From the NCBI GenBank assembly GCA_012295275.1, contig CM022673.1, positions 29,211,136 to 29,275,135 on the forward strand: a stretch of 64,000 nucleotides of DNA, given 5' to 3'. Shown here one piece after another: positions 51,342 through 63,900 of this stretch. Numbering within the stretch: position 1 is the stretch's first letter; each line of letters opens with the position of its first letter. The DNA comes from Chrysomallon squamiferum. Lineage: Eukaryota; Mollusca; Gastropoda; Neomphalida; Peltospiridae. The notes under the pieces were generated by a model. That model saw nothing but the letters and a program-made list of their open reading frames with translations. It was not told the origin of the DNA and did not search any database. Position numbers and translations under genes: made by a program.

Positions 51342-52560
51342 GCAAATAGAATGAACAGAAATAAAAATATTTAAAAAAAATAAAATATACATATATGTAT
51401 TGTATGTATCTATGAAGCCTGGAGAAGAATGAAATCAAAGATTCAAAGCATATTAATGTAATCTGTAAATACATGAAAACTGCTTTATCATTTTAACCTA
51501 CTTCAATCTGAATCAATGAACTGCGCATACACATGTAAACAGGGATGAGATCAATGCATCAAAGACTTCGATCAGAAACCAGCCGTACCTAAACCCACTG
51601 CCCACGAGACGGCGGTCGCGTGCTTCTCTGCTTGCTTTTTTTTTTTTTTTTTTTTTCTCCACGAAGAGCAAAGCATCGAGGTTTTGACATGCCACAAAAT
51701 AACGTCGACCAAAGTAGCTCGGAGCACTTAACATAATGGACTTACAATAACACAGTCCAGGAACGATGATGTGTTTAACATATTCACCTGACAGTCACTC
51801 GTTTCTGAGGTAACGTTCACGAAATGCTGGTATTTCTCACTAAAGATCCATTATGTTATCACTGGACGTTTTAACTCGGAAGAACCAGATTCCGCAGTTT
51901 AACAGCGTTACATTTTGTTTCCGAGAATTAACCGACATTCTGATGGTAAGAGCCAGATTTTTTTTTTTTTTTTTTGCTGCATTCTTGACAGTTTTCTCTT
52001 TTTTTTCTATTCATTTTTTTAATTATAATGTTTGGGGTTTTTTGTCAGTTTTTCTTTTCTTTATTTTCTTTATTTTATTTTTATTTTATTTTATTTTTTA
52101 TTTTTATTTTTATTTTTTTATATATATTATAAATTTGTTCCCGTATTTTGTATTGCTATATTTTTCTTTACCTCTGTTCACTTTTGGCTCTTATTTTTGT
52201 TTCGTTTTATATTTATATTTATTTTTATATAATTCATTTTTCTTTCTTTTCCTTTATATATACATTTCTATATATATCGTTATGATTGTTTCTTTGTGCA
52301 TGGTCATGAAGGTCGAAAGAGTTACTGAGAAAATTTATTTAATCCGTTTTCTAAAATATTCTTCAGCTGTTTGTAATACATCTTTTAACAGAAAGATAAA
52401 TATTAATTTAAAACATCATTTGAAATGACACTGTTGAAGTCACTAATCAATCAAATAATTTTTCGCAACTTATTTCCTATCCTATATAATACTTCACCTG
52501 CAAATTTCGGTAATTAATTCTAGAAATACTTCGTCTTGAATAAAACTAATTTTTCAAAAC
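51342..52560. other. Unassigned AT-rich DNA
   Basis: T tracts at 51630-51657 and 51958-51976, and a T/ATTT-rich field at 52005-52280 whose Phe/Leu/Tyr frames are compositional. Confidence 0.55.
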
Positions 52561-52561
52561 A

Positions 52562-52562
<1 letters not shown>

Positions 52563-52636
<74 letters not shown>

Positions 52637-52712
52637 TACATATACATACACACAAACACATACAGAGACACAGACACATACATATACATACACACATACA
52701 CACACACAATAC
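52563..52712. repeat. (CA)n with CATA continuation
   Basis: About 35 pure CA units to 52632, then CATA/CAGA/CACA steps. Confidence 0.97.
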
Positions 52713-53235
52713 ATACACGTGTGTATATATTTCTTAATTATTGATTAGAAGCACCTTGTCGTTTTAAAGCTTTGTAGAAAGATACATTTCATTCTTTGAT
52801 GAACGTGGATAAAATATAAATGACTAAATAATCTGTGGGGATCTACAAATCTGTTTATCACACAGTATGAAGAAAAATCCTTTTTTGTCACCACATTAAC
52901 ATAAGCTTTGCTGGAATCGTCGCGTAGATATGAGAAGTCTGATATTAACGACAAACAGCAGCGTGAAGTAAAGATAATATGTTAATGTTAACACAAAAGT
53001 ATGGGAATCTTCCACATTGACTGTCTGCCTCTGTCTGCTAATGATCCAACATGTCATCTACACAATACAGAAATCATCGGAGAATTTCTATTTATTGATA
53101 TTTATTACGAATACCAGAATACACTTTGTGGCAGAAAAAAAAAAAAAAAAAAAAGGTGTTTTATATTAGTGGAATAAATCTTCATATTCTAGAAAAACAA
53201 GAGACAGAAGAATCATGAAAGTTTCTTATTGTCAG
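52713..53235. other. Unassigned noncoding DNA
   Basis: A poly(A) tract at about 53135-53154 and no other feature. Confidence 0.55.
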
Positions 53236-53237
53236 AA

Positions 53238-53300
53238 ATATCATCATAAGACGTTCATTTCTCAATCTGGAGTTCACAGGATCGATCCTTCTCGGGGAAT
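53238..53300 (+). repeat. tRNA-like SINE head
   Basis: TCATCATAAGACGTTC (A-box-like) is followed by ATTTCTCAATCTGGAG (anticodon-arm-like) and TCACAGGATCGATCCTTCTC (B-box-like, core 53279-53288). A short body then leads to TAATAATAAG near 53350, a plausible SINE tail. Confidence 0.55.
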
Positions 53301-54355
53301 CTAACTTTTTATTTCGCATTCTGTTAGATGATGAGTTGAATATATAGTAATGTAATAATAAGAAGATACAACAACAATTATGATTAATTTGTAAACAAGG
53401 ACGTCTTGTGTAAAAAAAAAAATTAAATCCCTTTCGTATATTAAAGTTTTTGATGGATTAATAGCAAACAAGACCTCCTGTTGGTCAGTATATCATTAAC
53501 CAATTTTTTCTCTTTTTTTTGTGATGTTTATTCTGTACATGAATGTATTTATATACATATGAATAACAACACAAAATCGTTGCGATAAGAATGTTCATCA
53601 GATGTGAATTTATAGCGAATGGTTCTCAAAATTTTACATGGTTTTCTCCCAAATAATAAACCCTGCCTGTTTACTACCATACACTGTAATTTTCTATATA
53701 CACACGCAGATACGCACACATCCGCCCACACAACTCTTACAAGTAACAACATATCATCAAGAAAGAGCTGCACCAGTCTTCAAAGCGCAGATATAAATTA
53801 TCTTTTATCTTTGGAAGAAATCAACAACAGGAGACATGATCTTCATTAATAACTGCTAAAAAAAAACACCTGAAAATTCAGAAATAGACCGCTAATTATA
53901 ACCTAGCACAGAAAGAAGTGTTAAAGAAAAATATAATCGAATTTGGTTATAGTAGGCAAAGGGAAGATGCAATAGATTTTTGTCTTGATATTTCGTTGAA
54001 CGTGTTTGATGGAGAAATTTCAGGCGGTGGACGCAGTGTGAATGTTGGTGGTCTTTCACAGATCAGTATTTTTAGTTTTCCACGCAAAATCCGATCAGAT
54101 CGGTTGTAATGACAGTTAACCGCTTCGCTTTCTCTCTCGTTTTCAGTTAGATCCTTTCGTTGTGAAATCAGTTAGGCGGAAGGAAAGACACGTTTTTTGT
54201 AAAGAAATTTTATATATATATATATATATTGTTTGTTTTATTTCTGTTTTAGCGCTTAAACGAACAAACTGAGTGCGAATGTCTTCCTTGATGATTACAC
54301 TATGTTAAATATTTTAATAAGGTAATGAGAATTATTATTTATTTAATACAAACAC
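53301..54355. other. Unassigned noncoding DNA
   Basis: A TA run at 54210-54230. The open frame 53918-54109 is non-repetitive but unrecognised. Confidence 0.45.
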
Positions 54356-54590
54356 AAACACACACTCACACACATACACACACACCTATATACAGATAGA
54401 TAGAAATGGATACAGACAGATGGATGGATGGATGGTGGATGGATAGATAAAAATATATATTAAAAAGATAGATATATACATACAGACAGACTGACAAACA
54501 GACAGTTAGGAAAATGGCAAAAGCATACATCATACATACACAGATTTAGACGCACATACATACATACATACATACATACATACGTAAGCA
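54356..54590. repeat. Mixed CA, GATG/GATA and CATA microsatellites
   Basis: CA at 54350-54388, GATG at 54418-54443, CAGA near 54480-54505, and CATA at 54550-54582. Confidence 0.88.
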
Positions 54591-55620
54591 CGTAACTTGG
54601 ATTTCTGAGTTCACTAAAACGATTTCATTTACCATTAACCTAATACGAATAAATCTGCACAAATTGGGTTTGGTCAAATCCTGAGAAAAGAACAGGTTTA
54701 TATATTAATTAACTATGCACGTGCTAGCACGCAATTTTTACTTTTTGAAAAATGTTGTCGTTTCCAAAAAATAATTGGAAATCCAGAAATTACATGAAAT
54801 AGAAGCAACCTTTCGAAAGTTTGATAAACAAAATAAAAACTGTAGTGGTTGATGTAGTACACTATTATGCTGTGAGCTAAAACCTAAATATTTTAACATC
54901 CGAATTTAAAATAAAATTAATCTGTGGATTTTGACCATGTAGACTTACAGTCGCAAATCTTCCTAGGAGCACTGATATTTAGTAATAAAATAATAATTAA
55001 CTAAGACGTATTTTAAAATTCGCCTGTTCCAGTCATCGAGTCTGCTGTATAAACACTAAAACTTGTAAAGTTATTAATAACTGTCTTTTCTAGCTATTAA
55101 ATAATTATTCGTGTGCGTATTAAAAAAAAAGTAATTGATATTTCACAGAAAACACTACAGAAAACACTACAGAAAACACTGAGTTTTGTTTTTATTGCAG
55201 TTGTCTTTCACTGTGAGAATGTAAGAAAAACTAACTTTGGCTCTGTATTTGTTTCTTCAAAGAAAATGATGGCATGTTTATTTAGTTCGTTCTAAAAACA
55301 TTCTGTATAATAAATATCATGTTTTACAGTGTGTTTTTTTGTTTTGTTTTGTTTTTGTATTTGGATTTTTCACCGTTTTTCCTTGTTTTGGTTCTTAATA
55401 TAGCATTCGTGAATCTATGATTAGAATGCAGAGGAAAGAAAATTAAAACAGTTAATCGTTAATGTTTCATTTCACATGCTAGTTAATTTTATCGAAGCAC
55501 AAGTGCATGATTAACATAATAAAAAAACTTATAGATAAAAAGAATCAATTCACAATCGTATTTTCCTTAGTCTCTATCGTAGAAATGATGATGACAAAGT
55601 GTAAAATATTTGGCTGCCAA

Positions 55621-55624
<4 letters not shown>
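54591..55624. other. Unassigned AT-rich DNA
   Basis: A 12-bp unit AGAAAACACTAC repeats about three times at 55147-55181. No gene or element otherwise. Confidence 0.55.

Positions 55625-55662
<38 letters not shown>
55625..55662. repeat. (CT)n microsatellite
   Basis: About 19 CT units. The Ser/Leu open frame starting here is an artefact. Confidence 0.95.
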
Positions 55663-55665
<3 letters not shown>

Positions 55666-55995
55666 GTTCCATTTCTTTCCTTCTGAATCTCTCTTCCTTT
55701 GCTCTCCTTCCTTCTCAGTTTCGTTTTTCATTTCTCTGTTCCATTTCTTTTTCTTTCCTGCTGGTTCTTTCCTCCTGAATCTCTTTAATTTTATGCTGAT
55801 CTTGCCTCCTTCTATGAATGAGTTTCGTTACCGCTCATAATGCATTCTTTTTGTTCTTTTTCAAAAAAAAAAAAAAAAAAATTCTTGCTGGTTAATTGCC
55901 TCCAGTTCTTCGCTAGTAATTTACAAAAGCCTGATCCAGCCGATGTCTATGAATGATTTATACCAAAGATTTTATATATGTATTTACACACACAC

Positions 55996-56030
<35 letters not shown>

Positions 56031-56770
56031 TACACGCCCACACACACATATATAAATGCATATAAACTCAAACACATGTATATTCGTATGACATCAAAAC
56101 GTGATTAGCATTCATAGATTTAATACGCACGCAGATAAGTTTATTTATAAATAACCAAGACGTATATTAGACACACAGAGGGATTTCACTCTGACCACCG
56201 CAGATTACACACGTCAGACCGAATCACATTATCTCTGACTTACGGTCACCGTAATCCTGCATTAGCCTCATCTAAATTACACACAGACAGAAATACATAT
56301 TTACCTCTCATAAAAGTTACAGATGTGTACGTTTATATATACAGCACGTGGTATTCTGGTACTGTCGACTGCTGTATCTTAACAGTTCTAGATACTCGTT
56401 CAGTGACGTATGAAAGATATATGTATAGATATAAGTTTAATACGTTTCAGTTTATTTAGGCTACAGTGAATGCAAGGATGAAATGTGATATTTAGTGCTG
56501 ATAACAAATCCATTAATTAATTTGTTTTTAATGCAAGTGTCTTCTGACAAACGGTATTAATGTTTGCTTTTTCGTTTAATCTTTAATATTATCGGGTTAT
56601 GTCTTTAAAAAAAGAGAGAGAGAAAGAAAAAAGAGAGAGAGAGAAGAGGATGAGTACTAAAAAGTATTACATTTATGTATATCCATGCCACAAAATGAGA
56701 AATCTTTGTTTGACGTGCTGCCAAAAAAATAATAGATTTTTAATTCTAATGTGTATTCGTGTTTAAAAAA
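55663..56770. other. Unassigned DNA with CT-rich and CA/CATA tracts
   Basis: CT/TTCC-rich sequence to 55800, a poly(A) at about 55862-55880, CA/CATA/TA at 55985-56050, and a GA-rich run at 56610-56650. No gene. Confidence 0.5.
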
Positions 56771-57070
56771 GTATGTTTAATGTGCATGTGTGTTTTATAT
56801 TTAATTTAAATGTGTATGTGTTTTATATCTAATTTTAATTTGTATGTGTGTTTTGTATTTAATTTTAATGTGTATGTGGGTTTTATATTTAATTTAAAAT
56901 GTGTATGTGTGTTTTATATTTAATTTAAAATGTGTATGTGTATGTGTTGTTTTGTATTTAATTTAAAATGTGTATGTGTTTTATATTTAATTTAAAATGT
57001 GTAATGTGTTGTTTTGTATTTAATTTAAAATGTGTATGTAGGGATTTTATATCTAATTTTAATGTGTATA
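56771..57070. repeat. AT-rich minisatellite, period about 29-37 bp
   Basis: About nine copies of GTGTATGTGTTTTATATTTA followed by ATTTAAAAT or ATTTTAAT. Length varies through TGTG insertions and a TGTTGTTTTGT variant seen twice, so two unit types are interleaved. Confidence 0.88.
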
Positions 57071-57405
57071 CGTGATACAAACCAGAGATAATTTTATGCG
57101 TGTGCGTGACACACAATCTACGCAGCATGCGTGTTACTCTGACTTCTCCCGTGGTCAGTTTAGACGTATCAGTTTCAAGAGTCCTTTGCGGCGGTGAGTA
57201 AGCTCGGTAAAGACCGCTGTTTAATTATGTTGACGTCAGTGATCTGCACTGTGTTTCATTCCGTCTTCTGTTTTTAATTAAGACCACTGCACGACTGAGA
57301 ACTGAAAAGCTTTTAGAAACACGTTTCCGTGAGTTTTCTTTATATACACCAGTGCATGCGATCTTGTATGAGTTAAAATGTGCGTTTATGTTTATATATA
57401 TTGTG
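57071..57405. other. GC-richer noncoding stretch
   Basis: 57090-57310 is more complex than its surroundings and contains a CRE palindrome TGACGTCA at 57231-57238. No gene signal. Confidence 0.4.
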
Positions 57406-57560
57406 TTTGTACGTATGTATGAATATATGTATATTATGTATGGTTATTATATATATATATATATGTTTTATTTGTATATGTATATATATATATGTATGTA
57501 TGTTTGTATGTATGTAGATATGTATGCATGTAGATATATATGTATATATGTATGTAGTTG
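57406..57560. repeat. (TATG)n/(TA)n field
   Basis: Imperfect TATG and TA runs. Tyr/Ile/Cys-rich open frames are artefacts. Confidence 0.9.
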
Positions 57561-60500
57561 TATAATTCTAAAGTAAAACAAAATATAAACTCGCTTTAAT
57601 TCAGATATTTGATTCAAGCTGAAAAGAACAAATATCTCAAATATTGCTGAAGACAGTTTAAATGTTATTATATCATAATTGTCTTTAAAAGAATCACAAC
57701 GAGGTTGCTCAGCAGTTGTATTCATTCTTCATACCACGAGCACCTTCGACAAAATTATTTTTGGGGGAAGAAATATATTCTAACTATAAAGTACTAAAAA
57801 AGCGATTGATCTTTGAGACGGGGAGAAAACAAATTAATGACTGGATTAATGACAAAACAGAGGAAAGATTCCCCAGAGAAGCGAACCGATAACACCGAGC
57901 AATCCGTTCTTTGATTAACAGCTTCCATAGTTTACACTGCAGAGGCGCGATGTATGAATCACTTCTCAGAGCTGAAAACACTGCCGAAGATTTGTATCAA
58001 GCAGGTGATTAAAATATGAAACATTTTTCTTCGCACCGGCAGTCTCTGTTTGGTTTCATTTTATTTGACAGCCGAAGAAGCTGGGCTTTTTTTTTGTTTT
58101 GTTTTTTTGCGGTCTGTAAAAACATCATCTGCGTTAAATTGTTAAACAGTTAGAGAAAATTACTGCATTAATTAACAAAACATATTTTGCTGTTGCCTGA
58201 TCGCTTTCAAGTAATTTCACAGTATTTAAAATCGGATCGAGATTTAATGGGTTTTTTTATTTTTTTTAATTAATGTTTTTTTGTTGTTGGTTTTTTTCCC
58301 AGATATACATCATCTTCAGCATCTTCCTTCTTGTTTTCCTTTTCCAGCTTCTGCTACTACTACTTTTACAATGATATTCTCCCTCTACGATTTTTATTAC
58401 TATTACTACAGCTACTGTAGGATTTTTACAAAAATATTATTCAGTGTTATTACTATGTTGTTACTGATAGTAGTATTAGTATGTTGTAATTGCTGTAGTT
58501 CATTCGTTGTCATTGTTGTTGTTATCATCATCGTCGTCATTTATTGCTGTTTTCATTATTTATTTATTTACGTATGTTGTGAACATTTACATAGGCGTCA
58601 TGTTGGCATCAGTCATAATAATAATAATAACAGCCCGCTATTGCAAAGCTGTTATATAAATGAGGAAAATAAAACCCAGGATAAATAATTATTCATTGTC
58701 GGCGACTTCAGCTGTCTCTGTAACATTACGTGTTTTCCTAACACATTTATCGTAATGAAACGTCAAACGTCTGAACTGCTGGGATCTACAATTAGCATTG
58801 TCTATGCCGCTACTTTGCAGAAAATGCCACCGAAACTATACTGAACAAAAAGTCATTAGGGATCGTGAATTATTATTCATATTAAAATATACAGTTTATC
58901 ACTGGCAATCAAATTCAGTAAAGTTCACATAAAATACATTTTTTTACTTCTTAATTTGAGTGTTCGTATCCTCTGGTAGAACTGTGTACGTCTAAAAGTG
59001 AAAATACGGTATGATTCGTAACTGTCAGTTTTTTAATATGAAGTCGAATTTCGTTCGGACAATAATATTTGTCATTAAATTTCCTTTTTCTATATCGTAT
59101 CCGTGTGTTTTATTTATATTATTATTGTTTTTGTTATTCTTATTATTTTTATTTTATTTATTATTATTATTTTTTTACTCTTATTAATATTTAGATATTG
59201 TTGCTACCATACTGCCAGTACTTTCTGTAGGCGGCATCAAGCATTGCATGGCTTGTTTAGGGTCGTATTCTTGATGTTCAGCCATTAAAACGATGCATAA
59301 TTTATCGTGTAACTACAGATCTAACGCTACTGACGTTATTCTACTTCAAAACTGAATATTTAACATTATTTTGTGTAATGAAATGCTAACATGTTCTTAC
59401 ATTTAAAAAAAAAAAAAAATTAAATTTCATCAGTTTTGTTAAACACCACGAAAGTTAATGCCAGATATTTTCACCTGTGTGCAAACAAAGTTGTGTAAGT
59501 ACTATCAACTGTCTGACATTCCTGTTGTGTTTCTTTTTCTCTTCATTTGATGTTGCGCATTGTTGTGTTTGCTAAGTTCTTTCGTATAAATAAGAGTATT
59601 TGGTTTTCAGGGCCAGCGTTCTGACTTAAGTCATCGATTAAGTTGAAAAACCTTGACTCAGTGATGCATCCGTGCAACTTGAACTTGTTTTAATATTAAT
59701 GGTTATCTGGTATCATTTGTTCTGGAGAAGGATTTTACTGTTGCTGCTGCTGCTGTTGCTATTGTTGTTGCTACTGTTGTTTTTAACAGCAAGAGATCTA
59801 TAATATTACACACTGCCACAGAAGGTAAAAAAATATTCAGTCGCTTTCAAAAATCCTGTATTGATGTATTAACTGAAAAGTGAAATAGAAGAATGAATTG
59901 TTACAGTACAATTGAGTCTCAGTTCTACCTCTGAATCAAAGCCTACTCCTTGATTCAGAGTTGAATGTGAATAGAAATGATCTCTAAAGAATTATGTATA
60001 CGTAGATCGAAACTTGCGTGCTACACTTTGATTTTTCCAGATATCGTATTTCAAACACCCGAGTTGTCACAAAGATGTATTGCGCAACAAGGTTACTGGA
60101 ATTAAATTAGGAGAACTCAGTAAAATCTATAACTTTCTATTTGCATTCGTTTTTTATGATTTGAGTCGCGACGTGTCTCTCTGTATCAAATGATGCTTGC
60201 ACAAGGACATTGGGGAATAATTTTCGACATTTTGGCGTCAGTCTAATTCAGTTATCCATTGCTTAGTTATTATTTGAAGGCTCATCACGACTCCACTATT
60301 AACTTCTGATCACTGCGAACCTCTCTGGGTTACGAAAAGGATTATTTCACTATTACACAGACAGGAAACGCGACCGTAGAAAATGCGACTAAATATATTG
60401 GAATATTACACACTCTAACATGACAGAGCACCCTTTTAAACGAGTACACTGATAGACGTCCAGAGGGAAATGTTTTAAAATCGTTTGTTAACACTTAAAT

Positions 60501-60974
60501 ATTTTAAAAGTGTCACACAATTTCCATTCCCTTTCCTGGCCGTTAGACAGAAATCATTTACAAAAGATTCCAAACTGCTTCATGAATTTTCGTTAACACG
60601 TTACACGAAATAGTCAAGTGGGCGTTTTAGTGATTTTTAGATTTAACCTCTTTTTCTTTATCTGTCGTAACTTCTTCACACTGTCAATAATTTTTAAAGT
60701 GTTCCTATATATATATTGTATATTTCTGGCATCTAATTTTAACCAATAATAACTTAATAATATTTTAATAAGGTAATACAAGCTTCTATTCTTGTACAGA
60801 GAAATGCATAAAATAAAGTATATATGAAACAGAACAAAATAAAATAATTTCCGATATACTGAGAACACGTAATAAAGTACGGTTACGAGCAACAAAACAT
60901 TTAATAATTTAAAAGAAAATAAGACTTCGGAGTTCAATTTCACTGATTTCATAATGTTGTCGTTGCCGTAGATG
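57561..60974. other. Unassigned noncoding DNA
   Basis: Trinucleotide-like ACT/ATT/GTT sequence at 58350-58660, ATT-rich sequence at 59105-59190, and GCT/GTT at 59738-59785. The 156-codon minus frame at 60614-61084 partly overlaps the LINE remnant in antisense and is not recognised as a gene. Confidence 0.5.
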
Positions 60975-61570
60975 ACTAAGGAATGGACTTGAGATGTTAA
61001 ATTAAATCCGAAGAAAACTCCATGCACAGAGTTCAGTCTGGCCAACAAAGGCCTAAAAGCCAAGCTCCAGATTGAAGGAAACAAATTACCTCTCGATGAA
61101 GAGCCAACCTACTTAGGGATCTCATTTGATAGCAGGATGTCATGGAAAACACAGATTAAGAAAAGCACTAGCAGAACCAAATTGCATATGCTACTTATGA
61201 AGAAGCTATCAGGAACATAATGGTGCGCTAAATACAACAAACAAAGAAAACTGTGAACAAGCTGGTTTAGACCTATATTAGAACATGGAACGACATACTG
61301 GGAAACGGTAGCAAAAACAAACTCCAACAAAATTGCAAAAGGCCAAAACCAAGCTTTAGCATTCCAGAAAATGAGGAAGAAGACAGGTTTTCAATAGAAG
61401 GTAAATTGGTCCAGCAAAATTTGGAAATCCTATGTGAGGCGAAGTAAAACAAACATAAACAGACGACGACTGCAACAATACCCGAATTATAGCAGAGACA
61501 GCTACCACCAGTTTTTAAGAGAAGATCGGGTAATGATAAGACACCCGAGAACAATCAGTGTACATTCACA
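60975..61570 (+). pseudogene. 5'-truncated non-LTR retrotransposon (LINE) reverse-transcriptase remnant
   Basis: Plus-strand frames give the C-terminal part of a LINE reverse transcriptase: KLNPKKTPCTEFSLANKG, then EEPTYLGISFDSRMSWKTQI (about 61104-61163). After two stops comes RPILEHGTTYWETVAKTNSN (about 61272-61330), ending with KGQNQALAFQKMRKKTG. This matches the usual order after the catalytic YADD: N-P-x-K-T, then T-YLG-x-x-D--L-W, then the thumb-region RP-LEYG--W. The YADD and all upstream domains are absent, so the copy is 5'-truncated, and stops and frame changes make it dead. A later stretch in another frame (61434-61560) may belong to it. The clade is not assignable by eye. Confidence 0.82.
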
Positions 61571-61607
61571 CGCGAAGGAAATTCCTACACTAGAACGTGT
61601 CGTTACA

Positions 61608-61651
61608 ACACAGTCACAGTGTCAGTGTCAGTGTCAGTGTCAGTGTCAGTG
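61608..61651. repeat. (CAGTGT)n microsatellite
   Basis: About seven hexamers between the LINE remnant and the minisatellite. Confidence 0.95.
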
Positions 61652-61699
61652 GAACATCTGCAAACTTGTCCACCTAACAGAAGCAGAGAAAATCTTTAC

Positions 61700-62175
61700 A
61701 GCGGAGAGCAGCTCGAGCTACTGAAGTCTGTGTCTGAGCGTTCAGCGGAGAGCAGTTCGAGCTACTGAAGTCTGTGTCTGAGCGTTCAGCGGAGAGCAGT
61801 TCGAGCTACTGAAGTCTGTGTCTGAGCGTTCAGCGGAGAGCAGTTCGAGCTACTGAAGTCTGTGTCTGAGCGTTCAGCGGAGCAGTTCGAGCTACTGAAG
61901 TCTGTGTCTGAGCGTTCAGCGGAGCAGTTCGAGCTACTGAAGTCTGTGTCTGAGCGTTCAGCGGAGCAGTTCGAGCTACTGAAGTCTGTGTCTGAGCGTT
62001 CAGCGGAGCAGTTCGAGCTACTGAAGTCTGTGTCTGAGCGTTCAGCGGAGAGCAGCTCGAGCTACTGAAGTCTGTGTCTGAGCGTTCAGCGGAGAGCAGT
62101 TCGAGCTACTGAAGTCTGTGTCTGAGCGTTCAGCGGAGAGCAGTTCGAGCTACTGAAGTCTGTGTCTGAGCGTTC
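61700..62175. repeat. 44/42-bp minisatellite, 11 copies with block structure
   Basis: Unit starts are at 61700, 61744, 61788, 61832 (44 bp each), 61876, 61918, 61960, 62002 (42 bp each), then 62044, 62088 and 62132 (44 bp). The 44-bp unit has GGAGAGCAG where the 42-bp unit has GGAGCAG. Both continue TTCGAGCTACTGAAGTCTG and TGTCTGAGCGTTC. Copies 1 and 9 alone carry CTCGAG in place of TTCGAG. Only the 42-bp block keeps a reading frame (a 14-residue repeat, SERSAEQFELLKSV, at 61862-62068). The flanking 44-bp units shift it, so coding is unlikely. Confidence 0.97.
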
Positions 62176-62335
62176 AGCGACGAAGAAGAAGAAGAATACC
62201 AAGGATGCTAAATGTCGAGGATAAGTGTTTCCTTGTTGACTGAAGAGAGAGAGAAAACTGCTGATGTTATCTTCCTGGATTAGCATTTATATGTGAGACG
62301 TTCCATATCAGCATTTATGTATACACACACATACA
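62176..62335. other. Junction after the minisatellite
   Basis: Starts with a GAAGAAGAAGAA run (62181-62195), then unique sequence. It may be the 3' end of the LINE copy, but no target duplication was found. Confidence 0.35.
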
Positions 62336-62442
62336 TCCACATGCATACGGAAACACACACACACACACACACACTCCACACGCACACACACACGCACACA
62401 CACACACTCACACGCACACACACACACTCACACACATATATA
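62336..62442. repeat. (CA)n microsatellite with CG/CT steps
   Basis: CA runs interrupted by CTCCACACG, CACG and CACTCA steps, ending in a short TA run. Confidence 0.94.
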
Positions 62443-63813
62443 TACAGACAAACATCCTTCCCTTCGGATAAACTTTATACACCGCTATCGCTATGGTTGT
62501 TGGACTCTGGCTGGTTCAGTGGGGACGTTGACAAAATTTGATCCTGCGAACCGTCACGTCTCGGACCAGTGCTCACAAAATCGATCTTCTTAAAAATATC
62601 AGAACATTGTTTTGTGACAACCTCACACTGAATGTCAAACTTACATCGTGTCAGTGATGTTACTTTTATTAGACGGGTTTTAAATTTGTAATGCAGTTCG
62701 TTTTAACATAATTTCCGACTCAGTAAATAGCCGTTTCATGTAGACAGCGGCCCTGTTATGAATATTTATTTTCGATTCCTGAGAGGTTTATGTTTTTTGA
62801 ATATTCTGTTTCCAAGGACTACGTCTGGGGTTGCTTATTTCTGGAAGGATGACGTGTATGTATGTGTATATGTTTGCATAATACTAAAGTAAACAGGAGT
62901 TCGCAGTATTGATAAATATTTGAAATATGTATGTAAGTATGTGTGTCGGTATGTATAGATGTATGCATCTATGTATGTGTATTTAGGTATGTATATATAT
63001 AATGTAACATAAGCTTATTACAGCTGTATTATTGATCTAACTTCCAGGGTTAAAAAAAGACAAAAGAAGAATGCATTCAATCATTCTCCAGTTTATATTC
63101 TTAATACAAAAATAACCATCGACGAGGCTTGATCAATGGAAACAGATGCCATAAATGAGCCCTCAAATTGCACAGGTCTCCGTAATTTCAATAGTCCGAG
63201 GACTGGAGCCATGTTAAGAGATATCTCCCATTCTGAACTGAATAGCATTTAGAAATTATGTTCGATCGGTCACGTGTGTTTGAAATATAGCAGAGTGGGT
63301 CGGTGGAGACTTTATGTCCATACTTAACAAAACTACGTAATTGGCTTTCAGATGTCTGTGTTGGAGATTCCCTTTAAATCATATGGTTTTAAGGCAGCAA
63401 AGCAAATACGGAGTTTGCAACTCTCCTTGTAACCGATTATCGGTCAATTTCGCTTCACAAAATAATTGGTCTTACTGGGACTGTATGTTTCTGAGCAAAT
63501 ATCGATCGCCAAAATGAGAACAGTTTGCACTTCTGAAACAAATGACTAACTTCAGCATCTCACACAGCGTTGGTATATCTTTCAAAACAAGATAGGAATT
63601 AAAGATACTGTGCATGTTAAAATTCTATATCTGGTAAAGGGGATTATGTTATGAATGTGATGCATAATTCAAATGGTAGGGTCGTGTTTTTGCATTTTGA
63701 TCGTTTGGTATGTTTATTGTTTAATTTTTCATAAACGTGACTTAAATTTTTTTTTTTTTTTTTTTGAATCCGAATTCGATAACTTAAACTGACTGTAGAT
63801 ATTTGGTTACCAT

Positions 63814-63816
<3 letters not shown>
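62443..63816. other. Noncoding DNA with a complex, GC-richer patch
   Basis: ATGT steps at 62850-63000. The segment 63115-63300 is low in repeats and includes GCTTGATCAATGGAAACAG and CCATAAATGAGCC. It is a candidate conserved noncoding element, on composition only. T tract at 63748-63766. Confidence 0.4.

Positions 63817-63895
<79 letters not shown>
63817..63895. repeat. (CT)n microsatellite
   Basis: About 39 pure CT units, followed by AT-rich sequence to the window end in which I see nothing. Confidence 0.97.

Positions 63896-63900
<5 letters not shown>

Noticed and set aside
60614-61084. 156-codon minus-strand open frame
   Set aside because: Its first part is antisense to the LINE remnant and the rest is AT-rich with Phe/Tyr/Leu bias; no domain seen.
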